DNA of 64,000 nucleotides from Pseudoscleropodium purum (lineage: Eukaryota > Streptophyta > Bryopsida > Hypnales > Brachytheciaceae): the NCBI GenBank assembly GCA_963969395.1, contig OZ017796.1:7318501-7382500 (forward strand). Direction: 5' to 3'. Positions 35,499-46,080 of the stretch are shown piece after piece; the first letter of the stretch is position 1; every line of letters starts with the position of its first letter. The position numbers and the translations under genes were made by a program. A model generated the notes under the pieces. It did no database searches. It worked only from the letters and a program-made list of their open reading frames with translations, and had not been told where the DNA came from.

Positions 35499-35645
35499 CT
35501 TAGTTATACTCTAGAGCGATTTTTGTGAGTATAATGGGGAATTGACCTGCCCTGTGTTGCGACACCGGCCACTTTTACATTTTTGGAGCCTGCCATAGGT
35601 GTTTTTCTGTGTCACTTTTTCAAGGCAAGAGTGGAGATGCTCTTA

Positions 35646-36562
35646 GCCTGGGGTCAAATCAACCTGACGCTTGTCAGGGACCCCATCACATAGGCGACGC
35701 CATGAGTGCGGGCGTTCCCCCCCTCTCTCTGTGTCTCTCCCGTTCCCGAGTTTCTTCTCGATGTTCTCCGGGCCAACGAGATTTTGTGTTTCCTCCGCTG
35801 AGAGCCCAATGCTGAGGATGTGATTTGCTTGTGGAGGGAGAGCGATTGCAAAAGGGGAGCGCTTGCGGAGGGAGAGTGCGGAGGTACCCAAGGAGAGAGC
35901 TTGCACCGTTGAACTAGAACATTGGGGAAAGAGAGTGACCTTGCATTTGGCGGAAAATTAGTAATTGGGTCGCGCCTCAATATCGTGGAGGCGCGGAGGG
36001 AGTGCGGTTTCTAGTTGAAAGCACAATCATTGCGGAGGCGCGGACAGAGCGCGGACGAAGTGCGGTTTTTTTGGCTTTCCGTAGTTTTGATCAACGCGGG
36101 AGAACGTTGAGTGAATTTGAGGAGGAACGTCAACGAGCGAGGAGTCTTGATTTTGAGTCCAGGTAATTTGTTTTCTTTTCTTCCTTCCTAGGACGATAGG
36201 GTTTGAAGAACTCTATTTTGCGTGACCCAGCCCCCAGTTCGTCGCCATGCAGGGTGACTTACACTTGCCTTCGAAATAGTTTCAGTTTGCGTTTGAAGAA
36301 GCTGAAGTTCTCTGTTTTGGAATAGAAGGTTTAGCGTAGACTGTACGACGTGTAGAGTTTGTAGTGCACAATGTGCTGAAGCTAATTTCAATCACGTAGT
36401 TGCTGCATGTATTGGAGTTTCCCTATACACTATGTTGTTGCTGGAGTTTGTGAAGATTTTGTTGGTGGTGGAATTGGTGAACAGTGCGTTTTGTTGTACA
36501 AGGTGAAGTTCTTTAGAGAAAGTGTAGTGTATTGTGGGCGTGGACATCAACAACACCTGGTG
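35646..36562 (+). other. Promoter- and leader-like stretch before an orphan first exon
   Basis: Composition is near-balanced. A donor-like CCAGGTAATT at about 36160 could open a leader intron. No domain-bearing ORF is present. Confidence 0.35.
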
Positions 36563-36612
36563 ATGGCAAGCTCCTCGGAAGGCGGAGGAAGCCAACTAGA
36601 GTGGAAAAACCC
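36563..36612 (+). CDS. Orphan first coding exon (16 codons plus 2 nt)
   Basis: ATG in the context GGTGATGGC is followed by MASSSEGGGSQLEWKN and then a perfect donor (CCC/GTAAGT at 36613). A Ser/Gly-rich start ending in EWKNP resembles the beginnings of plant BED-finger/hAT-type proteins, but that is only an impression from 16 residues. No continuing exon was found downstream in this window before the next element at 38425, so the gene is probably truncated. Confidence 0.3.
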
Positions 36613-38424
36613 GTAAGTCTTCTTACATCTCTTTTTGTGTATGTATTTGTTCTGGCAAGTAGGGTGAGTCTTTGCCATACTGTTTGTCTCTGGAAAGTAA
36701 CAATAACTTGGAGGTATGATCGGTAGTGGAAATGAATCGCATGCAATTCTTAGGAGTATTGTATGGACAGCCAGTAGTTCACGCCCAAATGTCTCCACGC
36801 CCTATAACCATGCATTGCGACATTTTGGATTGTCAGGGAGAATAGCTAAAGAAAGAGACATTGTGGAGAAATCTATAGTGCAAAATCCGGAATTCACAAC
36901 ATTTCCCTGTAATGAGGTAGTCTAGATCGACCTTCAAATGAATAGAAAATGTTAACCACAATAAATAATGAAGTGTGGGAAACAAATCATTGGGACCTGT
37001 CCCGATGTAGATTACTGAATGATTTCGTGAAGATTGTCCAGGGTACCGAATTAATTCTTCAGAGTGCACCGACGGTAGAATAAGAAATCAGCGGGAGAAA
37101 TTTTGGTGCCCGTGGGTTAAATGCACTGCTAAACCCTAAAACAGAGGACAATGTAAGAAAGCAAAATGTCCTAAACATTTGGACCAGGAGAAAGCAACGG
37201 GACAACTCCCGTTGAGAATTAAAGGATGTAAGAGAATACAATAAACACAAACGGTAAGGGCACAAAAAATCATCGGGATTGCTCCCGTTATTAGGAGAGA
37301 AAATATCAAATTCACCTGGATTAGTCGACAACTGGTTCGTAGAAGAGGAAGTTAGCAAAATGACTCCCAATGACTAGAACTAGTCATTCGGAAATGCGGG
37401 AAGCCAAAAAAAATATGGAGATTACTTGGCTCTCTGCTTCCATCCATAAATAAAAATCATCGGGTCAACTCACGTACAAAAATCAATTAATTAAATGAAG
37501 TTTTCTTCAGAAATATAATAGTTTCGTGGGAAACTATTATTAGGAAACTATTTATGATTGTCTTGGTTTTCTACAAAAAGAGACTTGGTTAGGTCCGTGT
37601 TAGTTACTCTAGTTAGTCACACCGAAGAGAACTAGACATAGACAATAAACTCGGGAGGATTTCGTCAATGCCTTGCGATTGAAAGCAGCATTTCTACCAA
37701 GGAGACTTCTCCTCTTGCACTCTGAGTCGGAAGAACTGGTTGGTGGAGACTTTGCAAAAGATCCTTTCATGGACTTCATCTAAGAAACTGGAACAAGACG
37801 TGAATTTGCAGAAGTACAGCTCGCCAATTGCTTAGATGCCTTCTTCGCTTTAGTGCCAGTCGTTTGCGTAATGTGATTCACTGCCGTTTTTGAGTAGATT
37901 AGTTGATGAGGGCGCTAGAATGCACACTTCGCTGCGACCACAACAATTGCTAAAAAGTTGAGAGAGCACCGCACGAGACAACTGAAAACACGAAAGAATG
38001 AAATCCAAAAGTGCGAACGTCACCAGTTGTAAAACTTTACAAAATCAATCCCGCCAATACTCGTGAAAACATCCAGAATTGGAAGTCCTATGTAGAGAAA
38101 GAAATGTCAAGATAGATTCTAGTTATGAACTGTGGAAGCGACACACCATGGCCACATTTAGCGTTTCAGATTCTAATTAAATTAAACACCACAAATTAAG
38201 AAAAAAATTGTATGACATCAATCCAACAAGTCATTTTGCACACCGAAGAAATCTCCAAATGTTTGTGCACTGTGCTATATAACGGAACCCCGAACAAAGC
38301 TTCCCCGCCACTTTGAAAATCTACTTGCACCTTCGGAGGTCGCGAGAAACTCTTGAATGAAGGAGACGCACAAGAATGAAATTATAGATCTCCTTATTAT
38401 CACACACTCTAATATCACATATAC
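36613..38424. other. Gene-poor stretch with small hairpins and a weak coding trace
   Basis: Small hairpins lie at about 37198-37218 (CAACGGGA/TCCCGTTG) and 37517-37540 (TAATAGTTTC/GAAACTATTA). On the minus strand about 37640-37900 is open except for one TAG and encodes a Ser/Lys/Thr-rich string including SDSECKRRSLLGRNAAFNRK. It matches nothing I recognise. Confidence 0.35.
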
Positions 38425-40070
38425 TAGTGTGCCCCGTGCCGATGCTACAGTTAAAAAAAGAAAAGAAGTATTTTTTTTAATTCATAAAAACTTCAATAAC
38501 TTTCACGCCATAGGTTTAGATGACAGGAAACCAAGCCCGTGCACCCTTCCTTGCCGAGGGCTTTCCGACAATACCAAATACATGACTGGAGGACCCATGA
38601 TCCAAGAGATGTCAATGTAACAAACAAAACAAACAGCCTAACTTAATAGGACGATTCCCTTATCAAGTTGTGAATATCGGTAGCCTAGATCACAAATGTC
38701 ATGCAATAATTGGTTTAGAGTGTTATCTCAACTATGGTAAATGAGATGATGAAATTGGAATTTTTGAGTTTTGAATTTATAAAGTAAAGAGAAGAGTTCT
38801 AACTTGTGTATATTGAACCATTCAACTCTAATAGTTTCAAAATTATTTCAATATAATATGAATGTATTATATTTACCAAGTTTATTTCCTAATTTTTTTG
38901 GTGTAATCACTATTACCATAACATTATACAAATGATTTTTTAAACTATAAACTTCAAGAAACACATGCCAATTCAATCCAATAAGAAATGTGTTTACCAT
39001 AAAGAATGAATGCTTAAAATTAAGGTATATAATAAATAAGCATTCATATAAGATTTGTCTTATTTAATAGTAGAGCCAAGAAGCATCCTATGCTCAAAAC
39101 TTCTAATATTGATAGCACCTTTCCGAAAACAAAATCATTCACTTACTTTGGGTTTCTACTATGTTTTCCCGATTACTATTATTTGCTATGGCAACAAATA
39201 GACAATGCACATTCAATTGTTTCATTTGTTTTTCAGAAGGGCTTTTGAAATTGTATTGTATATAGTCCATGGCCATGAACTTGGATGTGCCACTTTTAGT
39301 CACAAAGTTCTTGACTCCAATAATAGATGCATGATGATATCATTTGAAATTCCTTCAATAACATTAATTCTTCCTTTCCATTCTTCATCTCTGAATTTCT
39401 CTTAGGCTACTACTTTTCTAATCTTCTTATCTTGTATGCAAAATACAATTCCATTAAATCCCTTACTATCATTGTAATATAAATAGGTATATAAAATATT
39501 GTAGCAATGCTCCAAATTTCGACATTCATTCACATATTGGATAGAAAATATCACATTAGCACATACTTATTACTTGTCCATAATTCTATTTTCATCTATA
39601 ATCTAGTGGTTTCATCTGAGATTTTGTTTAATTCAAATTTTTTTGGTGAAATACTTCAAGGTTTGTTGCCATTTTTTAGACAAATGGTACCACTTTTTTT
39701 CTTATGCAATCAATATTTGAAGTTTTCGATTTCTTGCCAATCCTAGTGAAGAGTCTTGTAAACATGCTTGGGAGAATTATTTTTGTTCTTCGTCAAAGAT
39801 CGTAGTCACGATACATGAAAAATTTTAGTATATGGTCCTCCTATTGAGTTAGGCTATTTGTTTTGTTTGTTACATTGAGATCTCCTAGACCGTGCATCTT
39901 CTGGTCACGTGTTAGGTATTGTCGGAAAGCCCTCGACAAGGAGGGGTGCACATGCTTGGTTTTGTGGCGTTTTGACATCTGGCGTGAAAGTTATTGAGTT
40001 TTAAAGTTGTTACAAATTTAAAGAAATTAGGAAATTGATTTTTGATTGTAACAATGGCATGGGCACACTA
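38425..40070. mobile_element. DNA element with long terminal inverted repeats (1.65 kb)
   Basis: Arms of about 220 bp (38425-38645 and about 39848-40070) are diverged reverse complements, with outer ends TAGTGTGCCC and GGGCACACTA. Conserved inner words include GAGGGCTTTCCGACAATACC and TGTAACAAACAAAACAAA. The 1.2-kb interior is AT-rich and noncoding. No target duplication was found. Long TIRs suggest a nonautonomous Mutator-like or foldback element. A truncated arm lies at 2520-2748. Confidence 0.75.
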
Positions 40071-41613
40071 AATAGATAGATTAAAATATAGATAGATAAA
40101 AAATTTGGTCCTCAAAGAAAAAGGTTGGTGTGAATAAAGTGTGTGTTTGTAATGACAATGAACCTATGTCCAAAGGAGGGGCCCACTACAGTAGTAGTGT
40201 GCTTTGCAAATCACAAGTTATTGTGACTCAGTTGAGTTGGTACTAATTGATTTATCTAAAATTTATTATAAAAAGCAACAATAAAGTCGGGACTCAGGAG
40301 TCTTTGCAAGGTCAAACTTGAAAGTCCGTCAAACTTTTAGCATTCCGAGGCTTGGAGCCTGGAGTCTTGGGCCCACCCTTGAGAGAGAGAGCCCCGGGCT
40401 ATAGTGATGAACTTGACGTGGATGCTGCAGCAGGCATTGCCAATCCCTGGCCGCTTTGTACTTCCCAAATTCTCCCTCAAGAAAGCTATTGCTTACTATT
40501 TCCGTAAGCCAAATTTGCACAAAAAAATCCAAGCACCTAGCCAAACTTCTACGCAACCTTTATGCGTGGGTTGCTCTGTTTTCAGCTTTGTCAATAACCC
40601 TAGGGTTGTTGTTTCGGGAGTTTGAACATTGTCTTGTGGTACTTCTTCTTCCCTCAATTCTGCCATAGTTGGCACTTGCAGTGGCCTACCGCCGATGTGT
40701 CGGGCTAATGTTGGTGTCTATCTTATCAATGAGAAGAATCAAGTTTGTCTGTCAACTTGAAGTGTTTCCTTAGCAAATTTTTGTTCTTTGGGACTCTTTG
40801 CGCCACTTGTCGGAGGTAGTTATGTAGGTCTTGTTTAGAAGTCTTACAAGTGTCTGAAGATTGTGGTGATCATGATTGTCATCATTAACCTTAAAAGACC
40901 AAGAATTCATGGTACTAAATGACTAATTCAATCGATTATGTTATGAGATGTATAATTCCGATGGGTCATATTTATATTAATGAAGAGCGTTGTTTGTGTT
41001 GGTCGAAAAATCAAGGAATGAGACAAAGAAGAGTTCTCATATGACCTACTCAAACCTCTTCAAAAAAAATATGAGGCCCAATTTGAATCCTTTGAACCTT
41101 TCACGATTAAGAGAATGTAATTTTATTCGAATTTTGGCAGAAGGTCATATGAACCTAAACAACTTCATTGTGAGTATTTTTTGCACATTTTTAGCTTTGT
41201 GAAACTCAACTCGTCACTATGGGAAGAACAAATGACGGATTCAATGAGGTACTTGCATTTTCTTAGCGCAGAGATTGGATGTTCCCGGAGCTTGGCAAAT
41301 GCCCCAGGTATGATGAACTTCTTCCATGTACTGTTTTGGAAATTTCTCTGGTGATAACTTGAAGTACATGTTTTTGTGAGGACGTTTGGAGTTACCATGG
41401 TAGGTTCATAGTTTGGGAGACAACCACATAGTGAATGGTGAGAAATATGAGGAATTGGTTAGTGCAGGGAGGTATAGATGGAAAAGAAGACCCTTGAGCA
41501 ATAGCTTTCAGGGAACTGCAAGAAGAGACATCAAGAAAACTTCGTTTAATGAAAAACAAATAAAACACACAATAGCCTATAAACTATTATTATTATTATA
41601 ATAGTTTATTTCT
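40071..41613. other. Gene-free stretch
   Basis: Frames near 40404-40668 look mildly protein-like but carry no motif. TTAACCTTAAAAGACCAAG near 40885 resembles a family C end without a partner. Confidence 0.45.
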
Positions 41614-42345
41614 CTATTGTTTCTTCAGATGCGCTTTAAATTTAACATTAGAAGCCTTAACAACATGGGACTTAGGTACTATCGTTCCAATTGGACATGC
41701 CTTCGCATTGTGTAAGATGAGTTCGTTTTGCTTTTCAACAAAAAGTAAGAGAGACATGAGATCTGAGTGATTCTCAAATTTCATGTTCCTATATTACTAT
41801 GCAAGTATAGCACAGACCGGTGGAAACGTTGAGAGAGTTTTCTCAATCATTTCCTCCTCCGTAATAAGGTGACCACACAATTGCATTTGGGATATAATAC
41901 GATATAACTCATTATTGAAAGAAATAAGTGTTGGAAAATCCAACACTCGTAAATGAGTCCAATCACTAAGGGCTCTAGGAAGAAAGATGGATTTTTGATG
42001 ATCAAAACGAGATTTGAGCTTGTACCAAAGCTCATTAGGGTTTTCAAGTTCTAAATATTGATGTTGTAAAGAAGGTAGTAGATGACGACGGAGCAAAAGC
42101 AATGCTTTGTAAGAACTAGTAGTGAAAATTGATGTACTTATAATAAAGAGCCCATCAAACATTATACATTGACATAACTATTCTGCAAATATATATACTT
42201 TTGCAGTCTTTGCCCATAGCAAGTAATTGCTCCCATCAGCTACTAGTTGTAGAAATAGAAGTGGTTGAAGTCTTGGTGTCTCAATATTATTAGTGGCCAC
42301 CCGGATCACCGTAGATGTAAGAACAGATGATATGAAGTACTCACG
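41614..42345 (-). pseudogene. Decayed Ty1/copia Gag
   Basis: One minus-strand frame reads through as a copia Gag: LVADGSNYLLWAKTAKVYI, then ELENPNELWYKLKSRFDHQK and later FENHSDLMSLLLFVEKQNEL, the order seen in plant copia gag N-termini. It is broken by TAG (42178-42180) and a TAG TAA pair (41797-41799, 41794-41796), the pair standing where copia Gags usually have QQY; it ends at TAG 41614-41616. No frameshift is needed. Upstream on the minus strand, CTCAACACGTTATCAAC (about 42484-42500) resembles an LTR end followed by a primer-binding site, with an LTR end TGTTGAGAATAG at 42491 in plus orientation. Pol is absent. Confidence 0.75.
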
Positions 42346-42502
42346 GTGGAAAAAAGAAAAGATGGCAAGAGGAAAGTGGAAGTCAAAAGGCGGAAAAAGG
42401 AATAGAAAGAAAAAATATATAAACAATCACAAGCTCAAAACTAAGAAAAAACATTGAATATCAAAAACATAAGAAAGTGTGTTGATAACGTGTTGAGAAT
42501 AG

Positions 42503-44344
42503 AAAACTAGACAAAACTATATAATATCATTGAGCCAAAGATTGCAGGTAGAAAGTAATATATTAACCAAAGAAGTATCAAATATATACTAGAGAGAGAA
42601 GGTGAGTCCTCTCCTATAGGTCCAAGGAAATTAAATATAATCCCTAAGTATCCGTAGAACTAAAGTAAACTATAATGGAGAGCGTATTAATAGAGGGTAT
42701 ATCTTCACAACTTCAAAAGCAATGATACTTTTAAACCCGAAAATGTAGAGGTTAACCTTGGAACGTTTGGACTCATTGGCGAAGTGCCAGGAGGTGTGCA
42801 AAGTAGTCAAATTTGTAGGAATACTATGCGAGGCTAGTGAATCTATGTTTTGGAAGTAATCGTAGGATCTTGAGGTATTACAAAGACCATGTATGCAAAT
42901 CAAGTTTCAATGTTGTTTTATGTAATTTGCACACAGATCAAGAGGTTTGACTAGTTCTGAAGAGAGTTTGACTCTCCCTGGCAAGTGCTCTACGTTTCAT
43001 AGAACTCAATGTAACTATCACAAAAAAGGTTGGAAAAATAAGACAAAAACCACAATGAAGAGAGCAACTTTCCTAGAGCGATTTCTCAAAATTGAATCAG
43101 AAAAAAATGCACCAACATGGATGCTATGGAGCTTGCAATACCCAAGTCTATGCCAAACAAGGTTGAATAAAGAATTTTAGCTTGGATGCCCTCATCTCAA
43201 ACGCTTGATGTGGGTTGCATTGTACTGTACAAGCAGCTGATAAACATGCTTGCCTTGACAATATGAATAAACAAAACAAAAAACTCCTAAACAGAACAAG
43301 CATTTGCATTATAAAACGAGAATTTTTACAGTCTTGATGAAGTGCCGCATTCCATTTTCTACTATTTTAAAAACGCAAGTGCTGGGTTTGATGACATGTA
43401 TAATTTTTTTCTTGCTTGCACTTATTGTGCACACTCTCCAAACTGATAAACAATTGTGCACACTTTCCAACATGATAAACAAGCTTGTGTGTACCCTTTT
43501 TCAAATCAACTTCGATCATTTTAAAAATTCAATGAGGATGGGTGCCCAAACACAGCAGCTCGCCGGTAGTTTCTGGGCCTCCAAATTTCCTTTCAAACAC
43601 ATCTGTCACTCTGGGCACTTGAAAATTTCACCCAAATCGTTATATGTTGCACTTCTAAAATTCATACGATACGTGCACTCCCACTAATTCACATTTTGTC
43701 TTCACCAACGTACAAAGAACCCCTCCCGCACCTCATAGAAAAATCGGTGGGTGAAAAATGTGCATTCTTTGTCGTTTGGAGCAGATCCTTTCTGTTCATT
43801 GTCGAGATTTTGAACGTCGGAGCGCTCTAGGGTTAAGCCCTTCCATTGTAATGAAAACACGTCCACCACCCGTGTTTTAGCCCAGTCCCTAGCCCTAAAT
43901 CCTAGATAAGGTAGATGGCTGTAAAAGTGACCCTTCAAAGGCTGATCCGGCTTTTTCATAGGTTTGCATGACTATAAATATTTTTAGCTCATTTTTCAGA
44001 GAAAGAAAAATGGATACCAAATGTAATACAAGTGGTTTCATATGTTTTGAAGCATTTTTTAATTAGTTATGAATTTTCAAAGATTTCTGCGGTTGGGTAC
44101 CTATTTGTGACCCATAGGCCTCCCCAAATCTGTCCCTTGCAACTTCTAAAGCGATTTCTGAACCATGGAGGAAATGATTGACTCTCGGAATGAAATACGT
44201 AAATTTTTCTTGATTCATCCAATAGCAACAGTGGTCCGTTTAAAAATCAGCTCCCATCCATTTTACAATCAGCTATGGGGCGGTTGCAAGGAGAGGGTCG
44301 CAATTACAGCCTCCTCCATTAAGGCTCTCACCACCCCTCCTCGC
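42503..44344. other. Gene-free stretch, possible copia LTR at its left
   Basis: The left few hundred bases may be the LTR of the decayed copia element. The remainder shows no supported gene. A balanced-composition segment from about 43.75 kb leads into the HPR1 fragment promoter. Confidence 0.4.
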
Positions 44345-44578
44345 CTTCTTTATATCCCAGGCACATGTTCCCCGCCACATTCATCCCCAAACCCGACGAC
44401 AAACCAACTTTCATCCCATCTCGTCGTCGTCCTCTAAGCCTCTGTCTCAGCCTTGAGCTTCCTCTACTTCACCAATTCTCGCTAATTCAAAAGGTTGTCG
44501 ATTTGGGAGCAGTTGCAATTGAAGAGTGAGCAAGGGAATCGATTTTGGGCGCAATCGTAACTGCAATTTTGTGTAGCG
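44345..44578 (+). promoter_or_regulatory. Putative promoter and leader of the HPR1 first exon
   Basis: A TATA-like TTTATATCC lies at about 44350, followed by a C-rich leader with no ATG until 44579. It looks like a retained native 5' region. Confidence 0.45.
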
Positions 44579-44704
44579 ATGGCATCGAGGCAATTGGCAG
44601 TGGAGGTGCACAATGCGGGTGGGTCGTTGCGCGTTGTTAACACCAAGCCCATGCCCGGCACGTAGTGGATCAAAGCGCTCACCAGCGTCGGATGCCGAGT
44701 TGAA
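44579..44704 (+). pseudogene. HPR1: First exon of hydroxypyruvate reductase (HPR1) with a nonsense codon
   Basis: The 42-codon exon reads MASRQLAVEVHNAGGSLRVV, NTKPMPGT, stop, WIKALTSVGCRVE, matching the start of plant peroxisomal NADH-dependent hydroxypyruvate reductase (family pattern RVVxTKPMPGTRW and GCRVE). The conserved Arg codon is TAG (44663-44665). A perfect donor GTAAGT follows at 44705. No second exon (NAD-binding or catalytic domain) was found in the next 2.5 kb. This is a 5' gene fragment, not a working photorespiratory enzyme. If the downstream part exists it lies beyond repeats or elsewhere. Confidence 0.8.
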
Positions 44705-45545
44705 GTAAGTTCCATTCAATTGTTGCCGAAATTTGTGCGAATTCCGAGTATTTTACGACGTTTGTTGCGTGAGAATTTTACTGTGGAGTTTGCTGTGATT
44801 GGAGGACTGTCCTTTTGGTTTTGTTGGAGTGGCCGAGCTTCTTGGGCTTGCGTTGTTTTGAACGTTTTGGCACGAAGTTTTTTGGGGTTTTGAATTCACT
44901 TTGCAGAGGCTCTGGAAGTGAATTTTATCCATAGTTACGAAGAATTCACTTTTTAGCTTAGTGACATTTTGAAAAATTTTGCAACATTTCGTAGGGTAGA
45001 ATGTAGAATTGGCACCTCTCCCTGCAGTATACGTAGGAAACCTGGGATGTCTTCAATTCAAGATGTCTCTCATAGAAATCTTGGCAGCGAAGGTTTCGGA
45101 TTCTGCACCTGTCCCGTTTTTGAATTACATTGGAGTGTTTGCAGCTGAAATCGACAGGATGTTGAAAATTTAGAGAAGAAAATGCAAAACTAAGTACCAA
45201 AAATGAAGTCGAAGGAGGTGAAGTGTGGAGTATTCGTCCATTCTTTGCAACATGGATAGACCATCCTTACTGGAATCCTTAAGAATAGTCGTTTCACTTA
45301 TTTTTTGGCTGTTACAAATTCTCAAAGCTAGTACGATGGGCCCAAAGCTAGTACGATGCTTGGCAGCTATATATGGTTTTGTAATGTTTGTAGGATGTAC
45401 GAAACCTCTTCTCTTCATTGTATTTGTCTTGGGTTGTATACTTGTAAGTTAGTACTTATGGAATTGGGCCAAAAATATCTTCAAGGTCTCTTTCTACAAC
45501 ACACTCATGGTTGAATGTATCTTTGTCGATAAGTGGCCCACTACG
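44705..45545. other. Intron-like sequence after the HPR1 exon, no gene
   Basis: The T/G-rich start is typical of a plant intron. No acceptor plus HPR1 coding sequence is visible. Confidence 0.4.
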
Positions 45546-46080
45546 CTTCAAGGATTTATCAAATGACATTAAATGACAAAGAGGCCAATTTCTTATTTTC
45601 TTTGATTTGGAGAAGAACGTGTGCTTTTGTTTTCCTTGAGCATTTCACATTAACTACTTCTAGTTGAAAATTACGTGCTATAATTACCTTATTTCCATCC
45701 AAACCTTCAGCTACTTGTTGAATTAGAATGTCAAAATATTGTACACCAAAAAAAAGTGTCTTATAGTTTTCCCTAGACCAATCACTGAGAATTTTGTCAA
45801 CATCAACTCCTTTTTTGTTCCTGATATAACATGCTCATATATTAATTGGTGATATTATTTGAACAAGCTCCTCCATCCTTAAACTCTTGTTCTTTGCTCT
45901 AGTGGACTACCGCTTCATTTTCACTGTCAATAGCATCAAATTTGGCCATTTTAAGGAGAATTAGGGGATCTTCTATTTCAAGTAGGACCTCTTCAAAATC
46001 CTTCTTCCTTTGGGATTTTTCAATCTCCAAATTTATCTCCTATGATAGAGGAATCATTGATTGAAATACATAATTGATTA
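45546..46080 (-). pseudogene. Unidentified decayed coding segment
   Basis: The minus strand shows two long open stretches in different frames. About 45870-46070 contains EINLEIEKSQRKKDFEEVLL and KMAKFDAIDSENEAVV, then TAG and TAA. About 45556-45820 contains KKGVDVDKILSDWSRENYKT and NKVIIARNFQLEVVN, ending TGA TAA. Amino-acid composition is protein-like, but I recognise no family. A frameshift and stops separate the parts, so it is a relic, probably of a transposon or duplicated gene. Confidence 0.35.

Larger units (their letters stand above)
32262..35564 (+). mobile_element. TGTCGCAGC-ended 3.3-kb family element, copy 2 (intact ORF)
   Basis: Perfect 5-bp target duplication CCGGC (32257-32261 and 35565-35569). 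The left end is TGTCGCAGCTTAG and the right end, read inward, TGTCGCAACACAGGG; no long terminal direct repeat is present. Order: leader with TATA box (32535), single ORF (32723-34381), a GGATCC hexamer run (about 34414-34432), a 1.1-kb 3' region with a second TATA-like TGTATATAAA (about 34534) and a tRNA-like stretch (35430-35498). The ends and duplication fit a solo LTR with an ORF, or a TGT...ACA integrase-type DNA element. Confidence 0.88.
31007..35645. mobile_element. Probable TIR element of about 1.33 kb split by the 3.3-kb element
   Basis: The 22-bp ends TTAGAGCATCGCCACCCTTG.. (31007-31028) and, read inward, TAAGAGCATCTCCACTCTTG.. (35624-35645) are inverted repeats with three mismatches. 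GAGCATCTCCA ends occur on many plant MITEs (family knowledge). Removing the 3303-bp insert and its 5-bp duplication leaves about 1.33 kb. No outer target duplication is obvious, so the pairing of these two ends is an inference. Confidence 0.45.
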
